NCBI RefSeq assembly: GCF_002021815.1
Contig: NZ_CP019952.1
Coordinates: forward strand, 1,023,001-1,087,000
DNA: 64,000 nt
Origin: Pseudomonas parafulva
GTDB lineage: Bacteria; Pseudomonadota; Gammaproteobacteria; Pseudomonadales; Pseudomonadaceae
Reading direction: 5' to 3'
Below the pieces are notes generated by a model, which ran no database searches, had not been told where the DNA came from, and saw only the letters and a program-made list of their open reading frames with translations. The translations under genes were made by a program, and so were the position numbers. Shown in pieces: positions 17,317 to 26,443 of this stretch (position 1 is its first letter; each line of letters starts with the position of its first letter).

Positions 17317-18009
17317 CTATACGGCAGCGATTTCCTCGAGCGTGAGTTCTCGGTATGCCCCCGGCGGCAGGTTCATGTCCAGCGCGATCGCGCCCATGCG
17401 CTCCCGGTGCAGCTTGACCACCTTGTTGTCATAGAACCCGAACATGCGTTTGACCTGGTGGTAGCGCCCTTCGACGATGGCGAGCCGGGCCAGGCGCGGC
17501 CCGAGGATCTGCAGGTCGGCCGGTTGGGTCGTCAGGTTTTCGAAAGCAAAGTGAAACCCCTCCTGAAACCGGGCCACATAGTGCTCGCCGATTTCGTCCT
17601 GGGTTTCGACCAGGTAATGCTTGGGCAGCTTGGTGGCCGGTTGGGTCAGGCGCCGGGACCACTGCCCGTCGTTGGTCAGGATCATCAGCCCGGTGGTATT
17701 GAAGTCCAGGCGCCCGGCGATATGCAGGCCCTGCGCGAGCGCGTCGGGCAGCAAGTCCATGACGGTTGGATGCTGGGGATCGTGGGTGGCGCTGACGCAA
17801 CCGGGCGGCTTGTGCAGCATCAGGTAGCGTGGCGGGAGGCCCGCCTGCAGCACCTCATCGTCCAGCTCGACCCGGCTGAACGCCCGTACTTCCGTTAGCG
17901 GGTCGCTGGCCACTTGGCCATCGAGCCGCACGCGACGTTGAGCCAGCATCAGGCGCGCTTGCTGGCGGTTGCAGGTCGGTAGGTTGGCAAGAAAACGATC
18001 AAGGCGCAT
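17317..18009 (-). CDS. rsuA: 16S rRNA pseudouridine(516) synthase RsuA
   Basis: The ATG at 18009 gives 230 residues. An N-terminal S4 domain (MRLDRFLANLPTCNRQQARL) is followed by the RsuA/RluB/E/F catalytic domain with HKPPGCVSAT and the catalytic Asp in HIAGRLDFNTTGLMIL, ending in GRYHQVKRMFGFYDNKV. It isomerises uridine 516 in 16S rRNA. The start overlaps by 11 bases the end of the small cysteine-rich gene upstream, so the two are coupled. RsuA and its paralogues are alike; the length and lack of a long basic tail favour RsuA. Confidence 0.88.
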   Translation of the reverse strand: MRLDRFLANLPTCNRQQARLMLAQRRVRLDGQVASDPLTEVRAFSRVELDDEVLQAGLPPRYLMLHKPPGCVSATHDPQHPTVMDLLPDALAQGLHIAGRLDFNTTGLMILTNDGQWSRRLTQPATKLPKHYLVETQDEIGEHYVARFQEGFHFAFENLTTQPADLQILGPRLARLAIVEGRYHQVKRMFGFYDNKVVKLHRERMGAIALDMNLPPGAYRELTLEEIAAV

Positions 18010-18223
18010 GGTCGTCACCTGCGGGCGATGCCAATTGGGCCTCGACGCCTGCGCAGCTTGGGCACAGGCAGGCACGGTCGCGCAGTTCGGCAGGCAAGGC
18101 CTGCAATACCGCCGGGTCGATGCGCACGTTGTAGCACCAGCAAGCCTGGGTGGCCTGCGCAGGATCGGCCAGGGTGCACCGGTTGAGGGCACCGCAGGCG
18201 GGGCAACGTTGATCGTCGTTCAT
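17999..18223 (-). CDS. Cysteine-rich CWC-type small protein
   Basis: A 74-residue protein (start MNDDQRCPACG) with six Cys. The pattern CPACGALNRC near the start, ACWC in the middle and RACLCPSCA near the end matches the small 'cysteine-rich CWC' family, probably a zinc-binding fold. It sits between the diguanylate cyclase and rsuA, one base after the former's stop and overlapping the latter's start. Function unknown; the overlap with rsuA is the only functional hint. Confidence 0.85.
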   Translation of the reverse strand: MNDDQRCPACGALNRCTLADPAQATQACWCYNVRIDPAVLQALPAELRDRACLCPSCAGVEAQLASPAGDDHAP

Positions 18224-18224
18224 T

Positions 18225-19697
18225 TCAGGTTTCACTGCAGACACGGTTGCGGCCAGCCTGTTTGGCACGATAGAGGGCGCCGTCGGCGCGGGTCAGTAGG
18301 GTGTGCAAGGTATCGCCTGGCTGCAGATGACTCACCCCGATGCTGGTGGTCAGGCGCAGGGGCTGGTCCTCGTAACTGAAGGTCAGTTGCTCGGCGCGGC
18401 GCCGGATCTTTTCGGCAGCCTCGTTCGCCTGGCGGGCATCGGCCTCACGCAGCAGCACGATGAACTCCTCGCCTCCCCAGCGGCAGAGTATATCGGACTG
18501 GCGAATGCTGCCTTGCAGGACATTGGCAAATTGGCGCAGCACTTCGTCGCCTGCCAGGTGACCATAGGTGTCGTTGAGGGCTTTGAAGTGGTCCAGGTCG
18601 ATCAGCAACGCCACCAGCGGACTGTTGTCACGCTGGGCCTCGCGCAGCGCCTGGGCGGCCAGCAGGTCGAAGCTGCGCCGATTGGGCAGCCCGGTCAGGC
18701 TGTCGAGCGTGGCCAGGGCTTCGGTGCTGGCCTGGTGGCGGCGCACCATCGCATGCATCAGGGCTACCACCACAAGGGTGATCATGGCGCAGATCGCCAG
18801 GTTCAGGTACAGCGAATGACGGATCCGGTCCAGCGCCCCGGTCTCGCGTTTGTCCACCAGCAGGTACCAATCCAGTTCCGGCAAGTGGCGCACGTTCAGA
18901 AAATGGCTGTGGCCTTCAAGGTCGCGGTATTCATGACTGCCTTCGCCAGGCACCGGCTGGCGTGCCAGCACGCCGCCCAGGTCCGGGCTGTCGACCAGCG
19001 ACTGGCCGACGCGCAGGCCCTGCGGGCCACCGCCTGAGCCTGTCATCAACACCTTGCCCTGGGCGTCGACGAAGACCACGGATCGCTGATAGCGGTGTTG
19101 GTACTGGTCGATCATCCTGACCACGGTGGAAACGCTCAGCCCCACCCCTGCCGCGCCGATGAAGCGATCCTGGTAGTCGTGCACCTTGTAGTTGATGAAC
19201 ACGGTCAGGTTGTCCTGATTGGCCATGTCCAGGTCTACATTGATCTCGTAAGGTGCCGCCTGGTCGCGCAGGCGGAAGTACCAGGCATCGCGCCAGGCCT
19301 GTGGCTGGACCTGCTTGAGCACGCCCTTGGCCTGGTAGTAGGTCAGCGTGTGTTCGGAGACGAAAAAGGACGTGAAGATGCCCTGCTTGCCCGTTACCTC
19401 GCCCAGATAGCGGGTCATGCGCTGGGCATCCTGCTCACCGGCCAACACCCAGTCTCGAAGGAAAGTGTCCTGGGCCATCATCGAGGCGATCAGAACAGGG
19501 CGGATCAGGTCTTTCTGGATTTCCGAATAGACCGTGTCGGAGGTCAGCGGCAATTCGGTATTGATGATGCCGTCACGTATGGCGCTGCGCGAGGAGAAAT
19601 AACTCAGCAGCGACGTGGCGAGGAAACCGCAGGCCAGCAGCATCAGCAGGGCGGCGACTAACGAACGCTGCGATGATGGAGCGGAGCGTGAAGGCAT
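18225..19697 (-). CDS. Membrane-bound diguanylate cyclase (dCache-GGDEF)
   Basis: From the ATG at 19697 this is 490 residues: membrane helix 1 (LVAALLMLLACGFLATSLL), a periplasmic sensing domain of about 260 residues resembling double Cache, membrane helix 2 (LNLAICAMITLVVVALMHAM) and a C-terminal GGDEF domain with RWGGEEFIVLLREAD. The GGEEF is an active-site form, and RQSD five residues before it is an intact inhibitory I-site. It should make cyclic di-GMP in response to an external signal and be product-inhibited. No phosphodiesterase domain is attached. The following CWC-type gene starts after one base. Confidence 0.94.
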   Translation of the reverse strand: MPSRSAPSSQRSLVAALLMLLACGFLATSLLSYFSSRSAIRDGIINTELPLTSDTVYSEIQKDLIRPVLIASMMAQDTFLRDWVLAGEQDAQRMTRYLGEVTGKQGIFTSFFVSEHTLTYYQAKGVLKQVQPQAWRDAWYFRLRDQAAPYEINVDLDMANQDNLTVFINYKVHDYQDRFIGAAGVGLSVSTVVRMIDQYQHRYQRSVVFVDAQGKVLMTGSGGGPQGLRVGQSLVDSPDLGGVLARQPVPGEGSHEYRDLEGHSHFLNVRHLPELDWYLLVDKRETGALDRIRHSLYLNLAICAMITLVVVALMHAMVRRHQASTEALATLDSLTGLPNRRSFDLLAAQALREAQRDNSPLVALLIDLDHFKALNDTYGHLAGDEVLRQFANVLQGSIRQSDILCRWGGEEFIVLLREADARQANEAAEKIRRRAEQLTFSYEDQPLRLTTSIGVSHLQPGDTLHTLLTRADGALYRAKQAGRNRVCSET

Positions 19698-19912
19698 GAT
19701 CTTCCCATGATGTGTGCCGGGCCGCACATTCTAGTGTTCCGGGCTTTAAATGACTGCAAGATTTTGTCCAGAAGCCGCAGCTGTATCAAATTATTACCAG
19801 TATGGCACTGCACGGGTTGACGCTTGTCTTATTCCATGTCGATCAACGTGTCGTGCATCGACGCTCGGCAGCGTTCGCTGCGCGGGCACCTCAGCGGTCC
19901 GGGAGGCGGCCT

Positions 19913-20323
19913 ATGTCCTATCGAATTCTGCTTGTGGCCCTGCTCGGGCTGACGCTTGGCGCCTGTGCGCCGTACGCTGGTCGGTCGACCTACTACCGCT
20001 CCGACTATTACGTCACTGACCGATATGTCTCGCCTGGTTACGCGCCCGGCTACTACCGGTACGGTCGTTATCCGGTGGCGCCCCAGCCGCGCTACTACTA
20101 CCAACCGGTGCCTCGTTACCATGCGCCGCCCGGCTACCGACCGTTGCCGCCGCCCGACGTGCGCCGCTGGCACGGCAACCCGCGCTACGATTACGGTCAT
20201 CGCCAGCGCTGGGACTACAGGCGCGACCGCGATCGACACGACTACCGCAACGATGGCCCGCGCTTCCAGGATGGAGGTCGGCATCAAGGCGGCTGGGGTG
20301 ACAGGCGTGGGCGAGGCCATTGA
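19913..20323 (+). CDS. Tyr/Arg/Pro-rich lipoprotein
   Basis: The ATG at 19913 follows GGGAGG and gives 136 residues. MSYRILLVALLGLTLGAC is a lipoprotein signal with the lipid-bearing Cys at 18. The mature part is low complexity: many Tyr, Arg and Pro (YYRSDYYVTDRYVSPGY, later RDRDRHDYRND), with a His/Gly-rich tail. No domain is recognised. Like similar short lipoproteins in Pseudomonas it may sit in the outer membrane; its function is unknown. It is divergent from the diguanylate cyclase and converges with the hydrolase-like gene. Confidence 0.8.
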   Translation: MSYRILLVALLGLTLGACAPYAGRSTYYRSDYYVTDRYVSPGYAPGYYRYGRYPVAPQPRYYYQPVPRYHAPPGYRPLPPPDVRRWHGNPRYDYGHRQRWDYRRDRDRHDYRNDGPRFQDGGRHQGGWGDRRGRGH

Positions 20324-20356
20324 TCAGGTGAGGAGCGCCCTGCGCCCGACGCGCCG

Positions 20357-21463
20357 CTAGTGCAGGTCCGCCAGCGGATGATGGCCTTCCCACGTCGCTT
20401 GAAAGTGTGCCTGCACCACGGCTGCGGGCACGTGGTCCACATCCGGCCAGTGCCAGCGCGGTTGGTGATCCTTGTCCAGCAGGCGGGCACGCACCCCTTC
20501 GCTGAACTCCGGATGACGACAGCAGTTCAGGCTCATCGCGTATTCCATCTGCAACGCCTGCGCCAGTGACAGGTGTCGGGCCCGCTGAATTTGCTCCCAC
20601 ACCAGATGAGCCGTCAGCGGACAGCCGCCCAGCATGCGCTCGGCGGCTGCCGACAGCAGCGGGTCGTCGTGCTGGCGCAGGCTCGCCACTGCCCGCCAGG
20701 CAGCGCCCGCGCAGGTGACATCCAGCAGCGCGTCGATAAGCACGCGCCGCGGCAACCACTGGGCCGCCGGCAGTGCCCGGCGGGCGCAATGCTCCTCAGC
20801 CCTGAGCAGGCTGTTGAGTTGCAACGCGGTCTGCTCCTGCCAGTTCATCTGCAGCAGTTCGTCGATCAACGCCGCTTGCCGGTCTTCACCCATGAAACGG
20901 TCAGCCAACCCCAAGTCCAGCGCATCGCGCGCATTGATAGGCGCACCGGTGAGCCCCAGGAACAACCCCAGCTTGCCCGGTAAGCGGGCCAGGAACCAGC
21001 TGGCCCCCACGTCAGGGTACAGACCAATGCTGATCTCAGGCATGGCCAGTGCGCTGCTGGGGGTCACGATGCGTACGTTGGCACCTTGGAGCAAACCCAT
21101 GCCGCCGCCCAGCACATGGCCATGGCCCCAGCACAGCAGTGGCTTGGGGTAGGTGTGCAAGGCATGGTCCAGGCGATATTCGGCGGCGAAGAACGATGCA
21201 GCCAGCGGTGGCACGCTGCCAGGCTGCTCGCGGCACGCCTGGGCCAGCGCCCGCACGTCGCCCCCGGCGCAGAATGCCTTGGCGCCATTGCCGCGCAGCA
21301 GCACACAGGCGATGCCTGGGTCTTGCGCCCAGCTGTGCAACTGCTCGGCCAGCGTCTCTATCATCGGCAGGTCGAGGGCATTGAGCGCCCTTGGCGCATC
21401 AAGGGTAGCGATGCCCAGGCGAGCGCCATCGGCGCCTGTCAGTACTTGGCAATGAATGCTCAT
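20357..21463 (-). CDS. Enoyl-CoA hydratase/isomerase family protein, 3-hydroxyisobutyryl-CoA hydrolase-like
   Basis: A 368-residue crotonase-fold protein. Oxyanion-hole segments are [16 protein letters not shown] at about 60-75 and [13 protein letters not shown] at about 115-127, with the acid-bearing [16 protein letters not shown] after them. Length above 350 and the ECH_2 C-terminal extension ([20 protein letters not shown]) point to 3-hydroxyisobutyryl-CoA hydrolase, the valine-degradation thioesterase, rather than a plain 260-residue hydratase. No valine-pathway neighbours are visible, so the exact substrate is open. Confidence 0.85.
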   Translation of the reverse strand: MSIHCQVLTGADGARLGIATLDAPRALNALDLPMIETLAEQLHSWAQDPGIACVLLRGNGAKAFCAGGDVRALAQACREQPGSVPPLAASFFAAEYRLDHALHTYPKPLLCWGHGHVLGGGMGLLQGANVRIVTPSSALAMPEISIGLYPDVGASWFLARLPGKLGLFLGLTGAPINARDALDLGLADRFMGEDRQAALIDELLQMNWQEQTALQLNSLLRAEEHCARRALPAAQWLPRRVLIDALLDVTCAGAAWRAVASLRQHDDPLLSAAAERMLGGCPLTAHLVWEQIQRARHLSLAQALQMEYAMSLNCCRHPEFSEGVRARLLDKDHQPRWHWPDVDHVPAAVVQAHFQATWEGHHPLADLH

Positions 21464-21589
21464 GGCTTACCTCATTCAAGTCACCGCTCAAGTATGGCCT
21501 GCCTGGTCGATCCCGCCGGGCACTGGTCGGATCGTTTGACAAGCGTCGGTGTCACCCCTAGTGTCGCCCCATTGTTTACGGAAGCCCCC

Positions 21590-22282
21590 ATGACTGACGA
21601 CGATCGCATCAAACTCGAACCCAGTTGGAAAGCCGCCTTGCGTGCCGAGTTCGAGCAGCCCTACATGCAGCAGTTGCGCGAGTTCCTGCGCGGTGAATAT
21701 GCCGCCGGTAAACAGATCTACCCGCCTGGCCCGCTGATCTTCAATGCACTCAACTCCACCCCCCTGGATCAGGTCAAGGTGGTGATTCTCGGCCAGGACC
21801 CCTACCACGGCCCAGGGCAGGCCCATGGCCTGTGCTTCTCGGTGCAGCCTGGCGTGCCCACGCCGCCGTCGCTGGTGAACATCTACAAGGAGCTGCACCG
21901 CGACCTGAACATTCCCATCCCCAACCATGGCTACCTGCAAAGCTGGGCCGAGCAGGGCGTGTTGCTGCTCAACACCACCATGACCGTGGAGCGGGGCAAC
22001 GCGGCCTCCCATGCCAAGAAAGGCTGGGAATTCTTCACCGACCGTATCATCGAGGTGGTCAGCGAGCAGTGTGAGCATGTGGTGTTTCTGCTGTGGGGGG
22101 CTCATGCGCAGAGCAAACAGAAGCTGATCGACGGCACCAAGCACTTGGTGCTCAAGTCGGTGCACCCCTCGCCGTTGTCGGCGTACCGTGGGTTTCTTGG
22201 CTGTGGGCATTTCAGCCGTGCCAACGGCTTTCTCGAGCAGCGCGGGCTTGCGCCCATCAACTGGGCGTTGCCACCGCTGTGA
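21590..22282 (+). CDS. ung: Uracil-DNA glycosylase, family 1
   Basis: The ATG at 21590 gives 230 residues, normal for Ung. The catalytic Asp70 lies in [20 protein letters not shown], the minor-groove loop is [13 protein letters not shown] with its His, and [12 protein letters not shown] is the uracil pocket. It removes uracil from DNA as the first step of base-excision repair. The frame stays open far upstream on this strand, but that part is only the antisense of the hydrolase gene. It converges with abrB. Confidence 0.97.
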   Translation: MTDDDRIKLEPSWKAALRAEFEQPYMQQLREFLRGEYAAGKQIYPPGPLIFNALNSTPLDQVKVVILGQDPYHGPGQAHGLCFSVQPGVPTPPSLVNIYKELHRDLNIPIPNHGYLQSWAEQGVLLLNTTMTVERGNAASHAKKGWEFFTDRIIEVVSEQCEHVVFLLWGAHAQSKQKLIDGTKHLVLKSVHPSPLSAYRGFLGCGHFSRANGFLEQRGLAPINWALPPL

Positions 22283-22288
22283 GCCAGA

Positions 22289-22306
22289 CGGGGCCGTCAG
22301 GCCCCG
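22289..22306. terminator. Stem-loop between convergent ung and abrB
   Basis: CGGGGCC, a 4-base loop GTCA, then GGCCCCG, placed 7 bases after the ung stop and 6 before the abrB stop. The stem is strong, but there is no U-run on either side. Confidence 0.5.
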
Positions 22307-22311
22307 ACAGG

Positions 22312-23346
22312 TCATGCGGGCCGCTTGCTCATCCAGTAACGGAACAAGGGCTCGGCCAGGAACAGCACGAAGAGCAGGCGCATCACTTGCAAAGCAGTCA
22401 CCAGCGGCACCGACAGTTGCAGCGTTTCGGCCGTCAGGCTCATTTCAGCGATGCCGCCGGGCATCATGCCCAGCGTCAGTGAGCGCAGATCCAAAGCTGT
22501 CAGCAGGCTCAAGCCCCAGGCGGCAGCGCCAGCCAGGGCCATGCTCAAGGCTGTGGCCACCAGCGTGCGCCCCAGAAATGCCGGCGCGCGGCGGAAGAAT
22601 GCACGGTTGAAATGGCAGGCCAGGCCGCTGCCGATCAGCCATTGACCGATCTGACTGGCGCCATTGGGCAGGGCGATCTGCAAGTTGCCGGCAAGGCTGA
22701 AGGTGGCTGCCACCAGCAGCGGCCCGAACAGCCATGGGTTGGGCTGTTGCAGCCGCTGCCAGAGCCAGCCAGCTGCCACGCCCAGCGGTGCGATGAGGGC
22801 CAGCCAGGCCCAGCTGACGCTGCCGGTGTGGTTGAGCGCTACGCCATCGCCCAACAGCAGCTTGAACAGCGCCGGCACGCACAGCACCACCGCCAGCACG
22901 CGCAGGCTTTGGGCTGCGGCCACCTGGCTCAATACCGCGCCATTGCGCGCACCCAGGTTGACCATTTCACCGGAACCGCCTGGCATGCTGGCAAAGAACG
23001 CAGTGGCGCGGTCCTCACCCGAGCGGCGCAGCAACCACACCCCAAGCACGCTCGAAACGGTAGTGAACAAAGCGCCGAAGAAGATCAAGGCGAAGTGACT
23101 GCCCACTTGCTCGATGACCTGGGGCGTGAAGTGCAGGCCGATGCCAAGGCCAATGATGCATTGCCCGCAGCGCCGGCCATTGGGTATTTCTGGCAGCTGC
23201 CAAGGGCTCAGGCAACGTACCGCGATGATCGCCAGCAACGAGCCGACCATCCACGGCAAAGGCCAGCCGACCTTGCTGGCGGCGAAACCGCCAGCAAGGC
23301 CGACCAGCCCAGTTGCCCAGTACAGCGGCAACCCACGATCAGGCAT
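22312..23346 (-). CDS. AbrB-family putative membrane transporter/regulator
   Basis: A 344-residue, very hydrophobic protein with about ten membrane segments in two similar halves, as in the AbrB duplication family (GRRCGQCIIGLGIGLHFTP in the first half, QIGQWLIGSGLACHF in the second; ASMPGGSGEMVNLGA and LGMMPGGIAEMSLTA are the matching repeats). The start overlaps the tctA stop by 8 bases, so it is co-translated with the tricarboxylate transporter. Its role there is unknown; E. coli AbrB was linked genetically to aidB regulation, which says little. Confidence 0.88.
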   Translation of the reverse strand: MPDRGLPLYWATGLVGLAGGFAASKVGWPLPWMVGSLLAIIAVRCLSPWQLPEIPNGRRCGQCIIGLGIGLHFTPQVIEQVGSHFALIFFGALFTTVSSVLGVWLLRRSGEDRATAFFASMPGGSGEMVNLGARNGAVLSQVAAAQSLRVLAVVLCVPALFKLLLGDGVALNHTGSVSWAWLALIAPLGVAAGWLWQRLQQPNPWLFGPLLVAATFSLAGNLQIALPNGASQIGQWLIGSGLACHFNRAFFRRAPAFLGRTLVATALSMALAGAAAWGLSLLTALDLRSLTLGMMPGGIAEMSLTAETLQLSVPLVTALQVMRLLFVLFLAEPLFRYWMSKRPA

Positions 23347-24853
23347 CGGCCATGGCCCGGCGCTGCAGGCTACGCTTGCGCCAGATGCGCACCATAGGCA
23401 GTGCGAGCATGAGCGCTACCAGTGCCCAGACACCCATGCTGATCGGGCTCGACCAGAGAATGCCTAACTCGCCGTTGGAAATTGACAATGCCCGGCGCAG
23501 GTTCTGCTCCATCAGGCCACCCAGGATGAAGCCCAGCAGAATCGGCGAAAGTGGGAAGTCCAGCTTGCGCAGGATGTAGCCCATGATGCCGATGCCGACC
23601 ATCAGGAACAGGTCGAAAGTGGTGGCATGCACGGCATAGACACCGATCCCGGTGATGATGGCGATCACCGGCACCAGGGCCCAGTTCGGCACGGCCAGGA
23701 TGCGGGTGAAGATGCGGATCATCGGGATGTTCAGGATCACCAGCATGATGTTGGCGATGAACAGCGACGCGATCAGGCCCCAGACGATGTCAGGTTGCTG
23801 TTCGAACAGCAGCGGGCCTGGGGTGATGTTGTAGAGCGTCAGCGCGCCGATCATCACCGCCGTGGTACCTGAACCGGGCACGCCCAGGGTCAGCATGGGC
23901 ACCAGGGCGCCACAGCAGGAAGCGCCAATGGCGGTTTCCGGTGCCGCCAGGCCACGGGCGTCACCCTTGCCGAACTTGCCGCTGGCACCGGCCATGCGTT
24001 TTTCGGTCATGTAGGCCACTGCACTGGCCAGTGTGGCACCAGCGCCTGGCAACACGCCCATCACAAAGCCCAGCAGGCCGCAGCGAATGTTCACCACGAA
24101 CACCGACGCCGCTTCCTTGAAGTTAAACAGCATGCGCCCGGTGGCCTTGACCGCCTGGTGACCGTGGTGGGTCTTTTCCAGCAGCAACAGAATCTCGCTG
24201 ATCGAGAACAGGCCCAGCACCAGCACGACGAACTGAATGCCGTCGGCCAGGTGCACGCTGTCACCGGTGAAGCGGTACACGCCACTGTTGGCGTCGATGC
24301 CCACCGCCGACAGGAACAGGCCGATCAAGGCGGCGATGAAAGTCTTGAGCGGCTTGTCGCCGGCCATGCCGCCCAGGGCGACGATGGCGAACACCATCAG
24401 CACGAAGTACTCGGCCGGGCCGAAGGCGATTGCCCACTTGGCCAGCAGCGGGGCGAACAGCACCATGCCGCAGGTGGCGATGAAGGCGCCGATGAACGAG
24501 CTCCAGGCCGACAGGGACAGGGCCACGCCCGCCAGGCCCTGGCGGGCCATCGGGTAGCCGTCCAGGGTGGTCATCACGGTCGATGCTTCGCCCGGAATGT
24601 TCAGCAGGATCGAGCTGATCCGCCCACCGTACTCGCAGCCCAGGTACACCGCAGCCAGCAGGATCAGTGCCGACTCCGGGGGCAAGCCCAGGGCGAAGGC
24701 GATGGGGATCAGCAGGGCCACGCCATTGATCGGGCCCAGGCCCGGCAGCAGGCCGACGACGGTACCGATCAGCGTGCCGGACAGGGCCGTGACCAGGTTG
24801 TAAGGGGACAGGGCGACGCCGAAGCCCTGGCCCAGGTAGCTCAAGGTATCCAT
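23339..24853 (-). CDS. tctA: Tripartite tricarboxylate transporter, large membrane subunit TctA
   Basis: A 504-residue inner-membrane protein with about twelve membrane segments. GLLPGLGPINGVALLIP near the start and VMGVLPGAGATLASAVAYM in the second half are the repeated signature of the TctA family, and GVPGSGTTAVMIGALTLYNITPGP follows. It forms the transport channel with TctB, driven by the ion gradient, taking citrate or related acids delivered by TctC. tctB ends 3 bases before its start. The last 8 bases overlap abrB. Confidence 0.97.
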   Translation of the reverse strand: MDTLSYLGQGFGVALSPYNLVTALSGTLIGTVVGLLPGLGPINGVALLIPIAFALGLPPESALILLAAVYLGCEYGGRISSILLNIPGEASTVMTTLDGYPMARQGLAGVALSLSAWSSFIGAFIATCGMVLFAPLLAKWAIAFGPAEYFVLMVFAIVALGGMAGDKPLKTFIAALIGLFLSAVGIDANSGVYRFTGDSVHLADGIQFVVLVLGLFSISEILLLLEKTHHGHQAVKATGRMLFNFKEAASVFVVNIRCGLLGFVMGVLPGAGATLASAVAYMTEKRMAGASGKFGKGDARGLAAPETAIGASCCGALVPMLTLGVPGSGTTAVMIGALTLYNITPGPLLFEQQPDIVWGLIASLFIANIMLVILNIPMIRIFTRILAVPNWALVPVIAIITGIGVYAVHATTFDLFLMVGIGIMGYILRKLDFPLSPILLGFILGGLMEQNLRRALSISNGELGILWSSPISMGVWALVALMLALPMVRIWRKRSLQRRAMADA

Positions 24854-24856
24854 GTG

Positions 24857-25315
24857 TCAGTTCTCCAGTACGCTCAGCAGGCCAAGGGGCAGGGGCACGT
24901 CCATGACGCGGTCGAACAGCCAGTAGAGGAAGAGGCTCATGCCGACCACGACGATGGCGCTGTGCAGCCAGCGACCGCCATACAGGCGTGCCATGGGCAC
25001 ACCGGCCAGGATGGCGCTGAGGATGAAGCCAAGGGATTCGAAGGTGGCCGCGAAGATCAGCAGCAGGCCGATGCAGGCGGCGATCTTGGTCAAGGTCGCC
25101 TTGTCCAGCGCCGGCTCGTCGTCTTTGTGCACGATCGGCGTGGGGCGGATCGCCATGTACAGCAAGCCCAGGCTCATCAGGCCGAGCATCAGCAGCGGGT
25201 AGGCACGCGGGCCTACCGGCTCATAGGAAAACGCCGCCTGATAAGGCCAGGCCATCACGGCCAGGGCGGCGCAGACGGCCAGCAGAATCAGGGCGAAGAT
25301 GCGTTGCAGGATCAT
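24857..25315 (-). CDS. tctB: Tripartite tricarboxylate transporter, small membrane subunit TctB
   Basis: From the ATG at 25315 this is 152 residues; an upstream frame extension of 12 codons has no support. Four membrane segments can be seen (IFALILLAVCAALAVMAWPY, YPLLMLGLMSLGLLYMAI, KIAACIGLLLIFAATFESLGFILSAI and a last one LHSAIVVVGMSLFLYWLF). It is the weakly conserved partner of TctA. It follows tctC after about 115 bases that hold a strong stem-loop, and is 3 bases from tctA. Confidence 0.93.
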   Translation of the reverse strand: MILQRIFALILLAVCAALAVMAWPYQAAFSYEPVGPRAYPLLMLGLMSLGLLYMAIRPTPIVHKDDEPALDKATLTKIAACIGLLLIFAATFESLGFILSAILAGVPMARLYGGRWLHSAIVVVGMSLFLYWLFDRVMDVPLPLGLLSVLEN

Positions 25316-25360
25316 GGAGGAATCCTCGGTAAGTAGCGATGGGAGCGGCACACCCGTGAA

Positions 25361-25378
25361 CCTGGGCCAAGGCCCAGG
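25361..25378 (-). other. Stem-loop between tctC and tctB
   Basis: CCTGGGCC, AA, GGCCCAGG: a perfect 8-bp stem in the 115-base spacer, without a U-run. Such intra-operon stems often leave more transcript for the upstream binding-protein gene, either by attenuation or by protecting its 3' end. Confidence 0.55.
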
Positions 25379-25430
25379 CTAGGCACGGCAGCGTCTGCCT
25401 GCTCCCGCCAGGAAAGCCCAGTGGTCTGGA

Positions 25431-26411
25431 TTACTGGACCAGGCCGAATTCCTTGGCCAGCATCTTGTAGTCAGCGACTTGCTTCTTGACGTAGCCATCG
25501 AGCTCTTCACCCGTCATGGCGAAGGGGAACAGTTCGCGCTGGTCACGCAACTTGGCGAAGTCTTCGGAGGCCAGCATCTTGTCGAACGATGCTTTCCACC
25601 AGGCGTAGTCTTCGTCGCTCACTTTCGGGCCGAGGTAGAAGCCGCGCACCACAGGCCAGACGATGTCGTAGCCCTGCTCCTTGGCGGTGGGGATGTCCTT
25701 CATGGCCGGGTCGTCCAGGCGCTTTTCCGAAAACACGGCCAGCAGGCGCATGTTGCCGCTCTCGATGTGCGGCATGGAGTCGGAAATGTCGGTGGAGCCT
25801 ACCTGGATATGGCCACCGAGCAGTGCGGTGGCAATTTCGCCGCCGCCTTCGAGTGCCACGTAGCGCAGGTCGCGTGGGTTGATGCCGGCTGCCTTGGCGA
25901 TCAGGGCGGTTTGCATCCAGTCTTGGCTACCTACGGTGCCACCGGAGCCAATCACCACCTTGCTCGGGTCTTTCTTCAGGGCAGCGACCAGGTCGTCGAG
26001 GGTTTTGTAGGGCGAGTCGCTCTTGACCGCGATTGCGCCATAGCTGGTGCCGACGGCAGCCAGCCATTTCACTGCATTTTCATCGAAGCGACCGAACTTG
26101 CCCTGGGCCAGGTTCAGCAGCGAACCGCTCGACCAGGCCACCAGGGTCCCGGCATCGGCAGGGCGCTGTGCCACCACGGCGTTGTAGGCCACGGCACCGA
26201 CACCGCCCGGCATGTAGGTCACGCGCATGGGCTTGCTCAGGATCTTCTCCTGCACCAGGGCGCTTTGCACCAGCTTGCAGGTCAGGTCGAAGCCACCGCC
26301 AGGCGAGGCCGGGGCGATGCACTCGGGGCGTTTGGGTTCGGCGGCCAGGGCATTGCCTGCCAGTAGCAGGCAGCCGGTTGCCAGTACGATATGGCGCAGT
26401 GAAAAGGTCAT
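25431..26411 (-). CDS. tctC: Tricarboxylate-binding periplasmic protein TctC
   Basis: A 326-residue protein with a signal peptide (IVLATGCLLLAGNALAAE). It belongs to the Bug/TctC family: PECIAPASPGGGFDLTCKLVQ is the first ligand loop and SPYKTLDDLVAALKKDPSKVVIGSGGTVGSQDW the second. It captures citrate-type acids in the periplasm and hands them to TctAB. It follows opdH after 32 bases and should be cotranscribed with it under TctDE control. Confidence 0.96.
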   Translation of the reverse strand: MTFSLRHIVLATGCLLLAGNALAAEPKRPECIAPASPGGGFDLTCKLVQSALVQEKILSKPMRVTYMPGGVGAVAYNAVVAQRPADAGTLVAWSSGSLLNLAQGKFGRFDENAVKWLAAVGTSYGAIAVKSDSPYKTLDDLVAALKKDPSKVVIGSGGTVGSQDWMQTALIAKAAGINPRDLRYVALEGGGEIATALLGGHIQVGSTDISDSMPHIESGNMRLLAVFSEKRLDDPAMKDIPTAKEQGYDIVWPVVRGFYLGPKVSDEDYAWWKASFDKMLASEDFAKLRDQRELFPFAMTGEELDGYVKKQVADYKMLAKEFGLVQ

Positions 26412-26443
26412 GGTCTATCTCCGTAGGCGTTGTTGTTATCGGG

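Noticed and set aside
21086..21589. N-terminal extension of ung
   Set aside because: The extra part is antisense to the hydrolase-like gene; Ung length and homology start at 21590.
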